A stretch of 44,972 bases of DNA from Anaeroplasmataceae bacterium (GTDB lineage: Bacteria; Bacillota_I; Bacilli_A; Acholeplasmatales; Anaeroplasmataceae). Shown piece by piece: positions 18,392 through 26,946 of the stretch. The notes beneath the pieces are model-generated. The model had not been told where the DNA came from. It saw nothing but the letters and a program-made list of their open reading frames with translations, and ran no database searches. The stretch covers positions 1 through 44,972 of the forward strand of contig JAIDKZ010000131.1 of NCBI GenBank assembly GCA_029051735.1, written 5' to 3'. Position 1 is the stretch's first letter; the number at the start of each line of letters is the position of its first letter. The position numbers were made by a program, and so were the translations under genes.

Positions 18392-20020
18392 TTATTCCAC
18401 TGCAATAATGTAAGAGTAAATATCCTGTCTTCCTTCAATAATTTCAACTTCAACTTCAGCATTCAATTCTTTACATATATCCTCTAAATTTTCCATTTCT
18501 GCTTCCTTAGCATCATTTCCACAGAAGAATGTAACAATCTGACTTTCCTCATCTACTATGTCATGAAGTAAAGTTTTTAATGCTTCATCTTGAGACTCCT
18601 TAGATGCAATAATATCGCCATTTGCTATAGCCATAAAATCACCTGAATTTATTTTTACGCCACCAATTTCTGTATCTCGAATAGAATAAGTGATTTCACC
18701 AGTCTTTACATGTTCCACTGCCTCACTCATTGCCTCTAAATTGGCTTCTAATGTCCCTTCTGGATCAAAGCACATTAAAGAAGCGTATCCTTGAGATATC
18801 GTTTTTGCCTTTAAAACTTCTACTTTGGCATCATTTATTAAATTTGCAGCTTGTTCAGCAGCCATAACTACATTTCCATTATTTGGAATAATGATTATAT
18901 TATCCGCATGAATCTTCTTACAAGCATCTACAAAAGCTTCTGTTGAAGGGTTCATGGTTTGTCCACCTTCAATAATATAGTCTACTCCTAAATCTTTAAA
19001 AGTCTGTGAAATTCCATCTCCAAAGCATACTGCAACAATGGCCATATTCTTCTTTGGTTCTTTTGGCTGTTCTTCTTTAGCGCCTTCTTTTAAATTTGAA
19101 TGTTGTAAACGCATATTCTCAATTTTTAAAGTGATAAATTCACCATGTTTTTGGGCAGCATCTAAAGCACGTCCAGGGAAATTCGTATGGACGTGAACCT
19201 TACAAATATTTTCATCTTTAACTACAACAAGAGAATCTCCCATCATAGAAAGAACAGATTTTAATGATTTTTCATCAAAGTTTTGTGGATCCTTTAAATC
19301 CAAAATAAATTCAGTACAATAGCCATACTTGATTTCCACATCTAAACTTCCAGCGGCTGAAGTTTGTTTAGCAGAATCTTCAGTAGCCTCAAGCATCTGT
19401 CCATTTAAAGCCATTATCATTCCTTGAATAATTTCTAAAAATCCAGCACCACCACTATCAACTACCCCAGCTTCTTTTAATACAGGCAAAAGGTTTGGTG
19501 TATTATTTAAAGACTTTTGTGCTTCTTGCAAATAATACTCTAATAATTCATTAATTGTTTTTAATTGTTTTAAATGACTTTTTGTATTTTCAGCAGCCTC
19601 TCTTACAACAGTAAGAATCGTTCCTTCAACTGGTTCCATTACTGCCTTGTATGCAACCTTACACCCTGAATCTAAACAATTCATGAAATCTTCTACTGTA
19701 AGTTCATTATGATCTAAATTCTGCATACCTACATACACACCGCGGAAAAATTGAGATAAAATAACTCCTGAGTTTCCTCTAGCTCCCATTAAAGCTCCAC
19801 GGGATAAAACCTTACCTACTTCTATAATTGAGGATGATTCACAAGAATTCATCTCTCGAACACCTGACATTACTGTCATAGACATATTTGTTCCTGTATC
19901 TCCATCTGGTACAGGGAAAACATTCAAATCATCAACCTTTTTATGGTTATTCTTTAAGTTTATAGCGCCATTCATTACCATCTTTTTAAATAAAGCTACG
20001 CTAATACTGCTTACAACCAT
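18392..20020 (-). CDS. fakA: DAK2-domain fatty acid kinase FakA-like (YloV family)
   Basis: NNHKKVDDLNVFPVPDGDTGTNMSMTVMSG; GARGNSGVILSQFFRG. Start revised to ATG 20020 (SD GGAGG). Confidence 0.93.
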   Translation of the reverse strand: MVVSSISVALFKKMVMNGAINLKNNHKKVDDLNVFPVPDGDTGTNMSMTVMSGVREMNSCESSSIIEVGKVLSRGALMGARGNSGVILSQFFRGVYVGMQNLDHNELTVEDFMNCLDSGCKVAYKAVMEPVEGTILTVVREAAENTKSHLKQLKTINELLEYYLQEAQKSLNNTPNLLPVLKEAGVVDSGGAGFLEIIQGMIMALNGQMLEATEDSAKQTSAAGSLDVEIKYGYCTEFILDLKDPQNFDEKSLKSVLSMMGDSLVVVKDENICKVHVHTNFPGRALDAAQKHGEFITLKIENMRLQHSNLKEGAKEEQPKEPKKNMAIVAVCFGDGISQTFKDLGVDYIIEGGQTMNPSTEAFVDACKKIHADNIIIIPNNGNVVMAAEQAANLINDAKVEVLKAKTISQGYASLMCFDPEGTLEANLEAMSEAVEHVKTGEITYSIRDTEIGGVKINSGDFMAIANGDIIASKESQDEALKTLLHDIVDEESQIVTFFCGNDAKEAEMENLEDICKELNAEVEVEIIEGRQDIYSYIIAVE

Positions 20021-20295
20021 GGTAATCCTCCTAAATATCAAATTAAATATATGTATTATAGCAATTTGCTATATATCGTCAAAACTAATAATTTTTTAAA
20101 AACTTCTTCTAAAAATGATTACAAATTTATTGTTAAAATCATCACCCCTAGATTTAAAATGTTTAATTCATTTAACATTATAGCACTAAAATAACAAAAT
20201 GTAAAATAAATTTTGCATTTAGAGGCAATAACCTTTAAAACTATACCAATTTTTTTACGAAATGTCAAATACTTTGAAAAAAAATAAAAAAAACC

Positions 20296-20324
20296 TTGCA
20301 AAACCTATAGAATTAAGGTATACT
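20296..20324 (+). promoter_or_regulatory. Promoter for rpmB
   Basis: TTGCAA (296-301), 17 bp, TATACT (319-324). Confidence 0.7.
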
Positions 20325-20371
20325 AATAAGGCTTGATGAAATAATTTTATCGTCATAAGGAGGTAAAAACT

Positions 20372-20560
20372 ATGGCTAGATGTTATGTAACTGGAAAAAC
20401 CACAGTAACAGGAAATAAAAGATCACATGCTTTAAATGCTACTCGTCGTACTTGGAAAGCAAATCTTCAAACTGTACGCATCAAAGACGAAAACGGAAAC
20501 GTTAAGAAAGTTAAGATTTCTGCTAGAGCTTTAAAGAGCGGCAAAATTGAAAGAGCATAA
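20372..20560 (+). CDS. rpmB: 50S ribosomal protein L28
   Basis: [35 protein letters not shown] aaggagg. Confidence 0.97.
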   Translation: MARCYVTGKTTVTGNKRSHALNATRRTWKANLQTVRIKDENGNVKKVKISARALKSGKIERA

Positions 20561-20606
20561 TTCCTAAACTTATGATTTTAAATATGTGATATTTGATTTC
20601 ACAAAT

Positions 20607-20629
20607 GAGGCTAAAAAGCCTCTTTTTTT
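20607..20629 (+). terminator. rpmB terminator
   Basis: GAGGCTAAAAAGCCTCTTTTTTT. Confidence 0.85.
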
Positions 20630-20645
20630 GTTTTTTATAAAAAAA

Positions 20646-20665
20646 AGATAAGACATTACTTATCT
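20646..20665 (-). terminator. Terminator of metal-efflux operon
   Basis: AGATAAG...CTTATCT hairpin with T-run on the minus strand. Confidence 0.65.
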
Positions 20666-22545
20666 TATCTTTCTTTTTTCTTTTTATAGTTTCCACAACG
20701 CATCGCATTTAATATAGCTAATATAGCAACACCTACATCTGCTAAAATTCCTAACCACATATTACTAATACCAATTGCAGATAAAATGAGTACAGCTAAT
20801 TTTATTCCTAACGCAAATATAATATTTTCCATTACAATAAACATCGTTTTTTTCGCTATGTTCTTTGCAGTAGATATGCCTGTTAAATTATCTGTCATTA
20901 ATACTATATCAGATGCTTCTATTGCTGCATCAGATCCTACGCCACCCATAGATATTCCAATATCTGATCGCATTAATACTGGAGCATCATTTATGCCATC
21001 TCCTACAAAGCATAAGAGTTCTTTTTCCTTTTTCTTGTGAAGAAGTCTCTCTACTTCTTCTACTTTATTCTGAGGTAGTAAGGAAGCTTTATACTCAGTA
21101 ACTCCAATTTTTAAAGCTACATTGCTAGCAATTTTTTCATTATCACCAGTTAACATAATTGTCTTGCTTCCTAACTGGTTTAATCTTTTTATAACATCCT
21201 GGGTTTCAGTTTTAATTTCATCACTTATTAATATTGAGCCTAGATAAGTAGAATCCTTTGCCACATAAATGATTGTCCCCATACTCTCCACTTTTTTATA
21301 GGAAATATGTTCTCTTTCCATAAGCTTTTCATTTCCACATAAAATAATAGAATTCTCTTTTCTAGCAATGATGCCATAGCCTGCTATATTTTCTAAAGTA
21401 TAGTCCGTATCCACAGAAGGATAAGCCTCTAAAATAGACTTAGCAATTGGATGATTAGATCCAACTTCAGCGATTGCAGCATATTTTAATATTTCTTCTC
21501 TTTTTTCTTTTGGAACAACCTCTGTTACCACAAAGTTTCCTTTTGTTAAAGTACCTGTTTTATCAAACACAAATATATTTGCTTTATTTAACATTTCTAA
21601 ATAATTGGATCCCTTAATTAAAATCCCTTGTTTAGAGGCAGCACCAATTCCTGCAAAAAAGGAAAGTGGGATGGAGATAACTAATGCACAAGGGCAAGAT
21701 ACAACTAAAAAGTTTAAAGCTCGATAAATCCAATTCGTCCAATCATGTGTAATTATTCCAGGAACTATAGCCAAAATTAATGCAGAAAGAACAACAGCCG
21801 GAGTGTAGTATTTGGCAAATTTGGTAATAAAGTTTTCTGTTTTAGATTTGTGTTCAGAAGCATTTTCTACAAGTTCCAATATTTTAGAAACGGTAGAATC
21901 ATAGAAAACCTTAGTTACTCTTATATGAAGTGTTTGTGTCATATTGATACAACCACTAATGACATCTTCGCCTTCCTTTACTTCCTGAGGCAACGATTCT
22001 CCAGTTAATGCCTTAGTATCTAATGTAGAAGACCCCTCTACAATAATACCATCCAAAGGAATTTTATCCCCTGGCTGAACAACAATAATTTCATCAATTA
22101 AAACTTCTTCAGGATCAACAGTAACCATCTCACCATTTCTCATTACATTTGCAAAATCAGGTCGTATATCCATTAATGTTGCAATTGACTTTCTAGATTT
22201 ACCAACTGCATAATTTTGAAAAAACTCTCCAACTTGATAAAATAAGATAACCGCAACAGCTTCTGGGAAAGACTCTATCGCAAACGCTCCAATTGTAGCT
22301 AAACACATTAAGAAATTTTCATCAAAAATTTGTCCATGACAAATATTACGTATTGCCTTCCATAACACATCATAAGCAATTATAATATAAACAAAGAGAT
22401 AAAGTCCTGCTGGCAACAGCCAAGAAATCTTTTCATTTGGAATGATTGTTTCTAAATGAACAAGACAATCAACTAAAAATAATACGGCAAATAAAATAAG
22501 TGAAATACAAATGCGAATTAAATTCTTCTTTTGTTTTCTAGTCAT
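20665..22545 (-). CDS. Heavy-metal translocating P1B-type ATPase (Zn/Cd/Pb type likely)
   Basis: CPC motif in VVSCPCALVISIPLSFF, DKTGTLTKG, TGES, HP motif (SNHPIA), GDGINDAPVLMRSDIGISMG. No N-terminal HMA domain. Confidence 0.94.
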   Translation of the reverse strand: MTRKQKKNLIRICISLILFAVLFLVDCLVHLETIIPNEKISWLLPAGLYLFVYIIIAYDVLWKAIRNICHGQIFDENFLMCLATIGAFAIESFPEAVAVILFYQVGEFFQNYAVGKSRKSIATLMDIRPDFANVMRNGEMVTVDPEEVLIDEIIVVQPGDKIPLDGIIVEGSSTLDTKALTGESLPQEVKEGEDVISGCINMTQTLHIRVTKVFYDSTVSKILELVENASEHKSKTENFITKFAKYYTPAVVLSALILAIVPGIITHDWTNWIYRALNFLVVSCPCALVISIPLSFFAGIGAASKQGILIKGSNYLEMLNKANIFVFDKTGTLTKGNFVVTEVVPKEKREEILKYAAIAEVGSNHPIAKSILEAYPSVDTDYTLENIAGYGIIARKENSIILCGNEKLMEREHISYKKVESMGTIIYVAKDSTYLGSILISDEIKTETQDVIKRLNQLGSKTIMLTGDNEKIASNVALKIGVTEYKASLLPQNKVEEVERLLHKKKEKELLCFVGDGINDAPVLMRSDIGISMGGVGSDAAIEASDIVLMTDNLTGISTAKNIAKKTMFIVMENIIFALGIKLAVLILSAIGISNMWLGILADVGVAILAILNAMRCGNYKKKKER

Positions 22546-22557
22546 TCTATTTTCTCC

Positions 22558-22776
22558 TTATCTTTTTATTATGCAATCAGGCTCTACTTTTTTACAAACT
22601 TTAATTACCTCATCCATAATTTCTTCAAAGCGATCATCCTCTGCTTCAATCGTCATCTTTTGAGATAAAAAACTAACGGTTGCTTGAGATACACCATCAA
22701 TTTTTAAGATTCCTCTTTCCATTTTTGCCGCACAATTTGCACAATCTAAATTTTCTAAACGATATACTTTTTTCAT
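22558..22776 (-). CDS. Stand-alone heavy-metal-associated (HMA) domain protein
   Basis: VYRLENLDCANCAAKMERGILKIDGVSQATVSFLSQKM: CxxC metal motif, 72 aa. Confidence 0.9.
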   Translation of the reverse strand: MKKVYRLENLDCANCAAKMERGILKIDGVSQATVSFLSQKMTIEAEDDRFEEIMDEVIKVCKKVEPDCIIKR

Positions 22777-22777
22777 A

Positions 22778-23149
22778 TTACTTTTCCTCTTCTTTCTTTT
22801 CTAATACATGTTCTAATGCTTTTTCATAAATTAGTACTACATGTTCATCTGCAAGAGAGTAAAATACTTCCTTGCCCTGCTTTCTAAATTTTACGAGATT
22901 AAAATCTCTAAGCACTTTCAATTGATGCGATATTGCTGACTTCGTCATATTTACAATTTTACAAATATCGCATACACATAATTCATGCTGAAAAAGTGCT
23001 GCTAAAATTCTCGTTCTAGTGGAATCACCAAAAACCTTGAATACCTCTGCCACCTCATAAAGATCATTTTCATTTGGCATGAATTGCTTTACCTCTTTCA
23101 CAATTTCTTTATGAGGATGATTGGTTTGACATTCTTCTAAATCGTTCAT
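22778..23149 (-). CDS. ArsR/SmtB-family metal-sensing repressor (CadC-like)
   Basis: VFKVFGDSTRTRILAALFQHELCVCDICKIVNMTKSAISHQLKVLRDFNLVKFRKQGKEVFYSL; ELCVCD and DxHx10HxxE motifs. Confidence 0.94.
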   Translation of the reverse strand: MNDLEECQTNHPHKEIVKEVKQFMPNENDLYEVAEVFKVFGDSTRTRILAALFQHELCVCDICKIVNMTKSAISHQLKVLRDFNLVKFRKQGKEVFYSLADEHVVLIYEKALEHVLEKKEEEK

Positions 23150-23166
23150 TCATACACCTTCTTTTT

Positions 23167-23222
23167 AGTTGAATATCTGTTCAACTATCATTATTATAGT
23201 TGAATGTATGTTCAACTGTCAA
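23167..23222 (-). promoter_or_regulatory. Promoter with two ArsR-type operators
   Basis: Minus strand TTGACA (217-222), 18 bp, TATAAT (193-198). Operators AGTTGAATATCTGTTCAACT (167-186) and AGTTGAATGTATGTTCAACT (198-217). Confidence 0.85.
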
Positions 23223-23382
23223 GTCTTTTTTTAAAAAAAATAGAAATTATTCATAAAATAATTTCCACTTTAAAAAGTATTTATTTTTTTCTTCTAAAGA
23301 TAGATAGAAATCTAACTAAGAAATTGGGTAACGTAATAATTAGAATTTTAATAATATCACCTTTAGTAAAAGGTATGAACTC

Positions 23383-24027
23383 CTATGAGGAAATATGCAT
23401 AAGTTTTTTTAAATTCTCTTGAGGATCTAAAGCTTGTACAATATAAGAACCACTAACTGCCAAATCAATATAAGGAAAGACAAGAGGTAGTGTTTCATCA
23501 TTAATTCCTCCATCAATACTAATTAAATAAGAATAATGCTTCTCTTCTTTTTTACTCTTTAAATACTTAACCTTATCAATTGCTGAAGATAAAAAGGCTT
23601 GCCCACCATGTCCAGGATGAACAGACATAATTAAAACCAAATCGACATAAGGTAATATATCTTCTAAGACTTCAACACTTGTATTAGGATTTATACTTAT
23701 TCCAGCTTTAACATGATAACTATGAATAAGTTCAATTATTTCTTTAGGGTTAGTCACTGCTTCATAATGAAATGTAATCATATCACTTCCCGCTTTAACA
23801 AAATCTTCTACATATTTTTCTGGATTACAAATCATCAAATGAGTATCAAAAATAAGATGACTGTTCTTTCTTAAAGATTTAATTAAAGCAGGCCCAAAAC
23901 TAATATTTGGAACAAATCTTCCATCCATCACATCTAAATGTAAATATTTTATATCATTAGAAAACTTGTCTAGATTTGTTTTTATATTTGCATAGTCAAT
24001 AGATAAAATAGATACAGAGATTTCCAT
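23383..24027 (-). CDS. rpe: Ribulose-phosphate 3-epimerase
   Basis: SILSIDYANI, LHLDVMDGRFVPNISFGP, DTHLMI, LIMSVHPGHGGQAF, IDGGINDETLP. Confidence 0.96.
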   Translation of the reverse strand: MEISVSILSIDYANIKTNLDKFSNDIKYLHLDVMDGRFVPNISFGPALIKSLRKNSHLIFDTHLMICNPEKYVEDFVKAGSDMITFHYEAVTNPKEIIELIHSYHVKAGISINPNTSVEVLEDILPYVDLVLIMSVHPGHGGQAFLSSAIDKVKYLKSKKEEKHYSYLISIDGGINDETLPLVFPYIDLAVSGSYIVQALDPQENLKKLMHISS

Positions 24028-24944
24028 TATTTTTTCTCCTTAGTCATAATTTGTTCTAGCATTTTTAAATAATTATTGTATCGCGTAGATAAAATAGATT
24101 GTTTTGCATATGCCTCTTTGATCTGGCATCCTAATGCATTTTTTTGATGAAGGCAATCTTTAAACTTACAATGATAGTTTTTAAATTCCACAAATAAGTC
24201 AGATAATTCATTTTTAGCAATTCCCAAAACATCTAATTTGGAAAATCCTGGAGTATCTCCAATATAGCCTCCCTTATAGGCATACAAAGTAGTTTCTCTT
24301 GTAGTATGCTTTCCTCTTCCAAGAGCAAAACTAATTTCTTGTGTTTTCAATTCAAACTCTGGTAAAATAGCATTAATTAAAGTTGATTTTCCAGCTCCTG
24401 TTTGTCCAGATAGTACTGTGATTTTATTCTCAAGATGCTTTGCTACAATTTCAGTTCCTTCTTTTGTCTTACTATTCACATATAATACATCATATCCTAA
24501 ATTTGTATAATATAGCATCTTTTGTTTTAGTTCATCTAATTCCATTTTCTCAAGCTTATCTATTTTGGTAATTACAATTAATGGTTTTATGTTTTGTCTT
24601 GTTATATTAACAATAAATAAATCTAAAAGATAAAAAGAAAAATCAGGCTCCTTAGCAGCAAAAACTAATAGAATTTGATCTACATTTGAAATATCAGGAC
24701 GAATCAATTCATTTTTACGATTTAAAATGTCAGCAATCATATCATTATCAATACGCACAAGATCTCCAACCTTTGGAGAAAGTTTAATTGTTCGCAAATC
24801 TTCTTTCTTACTAATAGCTTTTTGATTTACTGCTTGCATCTTAATGCTTCTCAGTTTCCCTCTTGCTTTAACACCAATCGTATTTCCATTTTCTAAATCT
24901 ACTTGATATACTCCACCATTTAAATTCGTTATTCGCCCTATCAT
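24027..24944 (-). CDS. rsgA: Ribosome small-subunit GTPase RsgA
   Basis: VITKIDKL, SGQTGAGKSTLINAILPE, DTPGFS, C-X..-CxxH zinc region (YHCKFKDCLHQKNALGCQI). Start revised to ATG 24944. Confidence 0.95.
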   Translation of the reverse strand: MIGRITNLNGGVYQVDLENGNTIGVKARGKLRSIKMQAVNQKAISKKEDLRTIKLSPKVGDLVRIDNDMIADILNRKNELIRPDISNVDQILLVFAAKEPDFSFYLLDLFIVNITRQNIKPLIVITKIDKLEKMELDELKQKMLYYTNLGYDVLYVNSKTKEGTEIVAKHLENKITVLSGQTGAGKSTLINAILPEFELKTQEISFALGRGKHTTRETTLYAYKGGYIGDTPGFSKLDVLGIAKNELSDLFVEFKNYHCKFKDCLHQKNALGCQIKEAYAKQSILSTRYNNYLKMLEQIMTKEKK

Positions 24945-24952
24945 AATTGCTC

Positions 24953-25840
24953 CTATTTCGTTATCCAAAGTATATATTTTGTTCTATTATTATCATATAA
25001 CTTTTGAACCTGAAACGCAACTAATTTATTTGAAATTTCTGAAGAAGAAACATAATTTACTTCTAAATCAAAGTTTAATAATTCAATAACTTGAATAAAC
25101 TCATCTACATTCACAACTGTTGTTTTATCTAAAGATTTTGATACATATAAATCAATTATAGAATTATTATATATACTGATAATTGTATTAGGGGCAGTCG
25201 ATTGATATAAAACTATATCCTCTTCAATTGGTGTTTGATAATAATTAATATTTATTTTGATTTTTGTTTCTTTAAATAAAGCTAATGCATCATCTAAATG
25301 CATTCCTACTAAATTAGGCATAATAAAACTATTTTTGTTAGAAACAATTGTTAATATGAGTTCATCCCCATGATTTAAACTACTTCCATCTACTAAAGAT
25401 TCCCTAATGATGGTTTGTCCTGGCATATCATTATGCTCCTCATACTCAATTTTCAAAATCAACCCATTTTCTTTACACATGCGCTCTATATCTTCTTGAA
25501 CTAATGCATAAATTTGGCCTAAATAACTATGATATGAATTTGGCATGATTTTACCTATATAAACTTCAATTCTATTCCCTTTTTTTATTTTTGTTCCTGG
25601 ATAAGGAATTGTCTTTTTCACAACCTCATCCTTATCTTCTAAATAAGTTATTTGATATTCTATTTTATTTTCTTTTAACAAACTTATTGCTTCTTCTTCT
25701 TTTAAATTCACAATATTTGGTATAGTTAAAATTGTATTATGAAAAATTTTGGGAGAAATAAAGATAAAATATATCCAAATAATAATAATCCCAAAAATCA
25801 CAAGCCACAATCGATAAAAAAGCTTCACATATATCACCAT
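24953..25840 (-). CDS. Single-TM protein with extracellular PASTA-type repeats, no kinase domain
   Basis: N-terminal TM LWLVIFGIIIIWIYFIFI, then PASTA-like repeats: IPNIVNLKEEEAISLLKENKIEYQITYLEDKDEVVKKTIPYPGTKIKKGNRIEVYIGK; FIMPNLVGMHLDDALALFKETKI...; two more divergent repeats. Confidence 0.85.
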   Translation of the reverse strand: MVIYVKLFYRLWLVIFGIIIIWIYFIFISPKIFHNTILTIPNIVNLKEEEAISLLKENKIEYQITYLEDKDEVVKKTIPYPGTKIKKGNRIEVYIGKIMPNSYHSYLGQIYALVQEDIERMCKENGLILKIEYEEHNDMPGQTIIRESLVDGSSLNHGDELILTIVSNKNSFIMPNLVGMHLDDALALFKETKIKININYYQTPIEEDIVLYQSTAPNTIISIYNNSIIDLYVSKSLDKTTVVNVDEFIQVIELLNFDLEVNYVSSSEISNKLVAFQVQKLYDNNRTKYILWITK

Positions 25841-25871
25841 TACTATTATTTTGCAAAATAAAAAAGTTTAT

Positions 25872-25916
25872 GAAAAAAGATGCCTATAAACAGCACTTGT
25901 TTATAAGCATCTTTTA
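25872..25916 (-). terminator. Terminator after rlmN
   Basis: AAAGATGCcTATAAACA-gcact-TGTTTATAaGCATCTTTT hairpin. Confidence 0.75.
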
Positions 25917-25918
25917 TA

Positions 25919-26944
25919 TTATTTCATATGCTTGCTTCTCAGTTGACCACAAGCAGCATCAATGTCTGAGCCTTGTTCTCTTCTCAGTGTAACATTTAAA
26001 CTTCTTTTTTTTAATTGATCATAAAAAGCATGCATGGCGTCTAAGGAAGAACGTTTATAGTGTTTCTCTTTGACCTCATTATAAGGAATCAAATTGATAT
26101 AAACATTTAATCCATGTAATAAATCAGCCAGTTGGTTTGCACATTCTAAAGTATCATTAAAATCCTTTAATAAAATGTACTCTATTGTTACCCTTCGATT
26201 TGTTTTTTTGATATAAAAAGATATCGCTTTAACAAGTTCTTCTAAAGGATAGGCCTTATTAATGGGCATAATCTCATTTCTAAGCTGATTTGTAGGTGCA
26301 TGTAAACTTATTGCTAAATTTACCTGTAAATCAAAATTTGAATAAGAATAAATTTTATCTACTAATCCACAAGTAGAAACTGTAATATGTCGAGCTCCAA
26401 TTTCTAATCCTAAAGGGTAATTGATAATGTGAAGAAATTTCAACACATTTTCATAATTATCAAATGGTTCCCCAATTCCCATAACAACAACATGAGAAAT
26501 TTTAAGACCTGTGATTTGTTCTACCATAAGGATTTGTAAAATCATTTCATATGTTTCTAAATTTCTAAGTTTTTTCTTCATTCCAGATGCACAAAAGGCA
26601 CATCCCATATTACACCCTACCTCTGTAGTCACACAAACACTATATCCATAAACGTGTTTCATTAATACAGTTTCAATTAAATTTCCATCTATTAATCTAA
26701 ATAAAAATTTCATGGTGCCATCTGCACTATTTTGTTGCTGCACAAGTTGAAGTTCATCTAAAACAAAATCATTTTTTAGTGTTTGAAGAAATTCCTTTTT
26801 CATATTTGTGATTTCATTAAAATCTTTTATCTTGTGACGATATAACCACTCAATCAATTGGTTTGCACGAAATGGTTTTGCCTGTATACTTGCTAGATAG
26901 TCTTTTAAATCCTCTATTGTATATCCATAAATGTGTTTCATCAT
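25919..26944 (-). CDS. rlmN: 23S rRNA (adenine2503-C2)-methyltransferase
   Basis: Radical SAM CNMGCAFCASG, VVMGIGEPFDNYENV, SLHAPTNQLRNEIMPIN, REQGSDIDAACGQL. Confidence 0.97.
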   Translation of the reverse strand: MMKHIYGYTIEDLKDYLASIQAKPFRANQLIEWLYRHKIKDFNEITNMKKEFLQTLKNDFVLDELQLVQQQNSADGTMKFLFRLIDGNLIETVLMKHVYGYSVCVTTEVGCNMGCAFCASGMKKKLRNLETYEMILQILMVEQITGLKISHVVVMGIGEPFDNYENVLKFLHIINYPLGLEIGARHITVSTCGLVDKIYSYSNFDLQVNLAISLHAPTNQLRNEIMPINKAYPLEELVKAISFYIKKTNRRVTIEYILLKDFNDTLECANQLADLLHGLNVYINLIPYNEVKEKHYKRSSLDAMHAFYDQLKKRSLNVTLRREQGSDIDAACGQLRSKHMK

Positions 26945-26946
26945 TT

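Noticed and set aside
20119-20301. 60-aa minus ORF upstream of fakA
   Set aside because: Starts inside the rpmB promoter region, AT-rich, no RBS; probably noncoding.
23204-23422. Plus-strand 72-aa ORF between ArsR promoter and rpe
   Set aside because: Overlaps the ArsR promoter and rpe end; low-complexity composition; no RBS.
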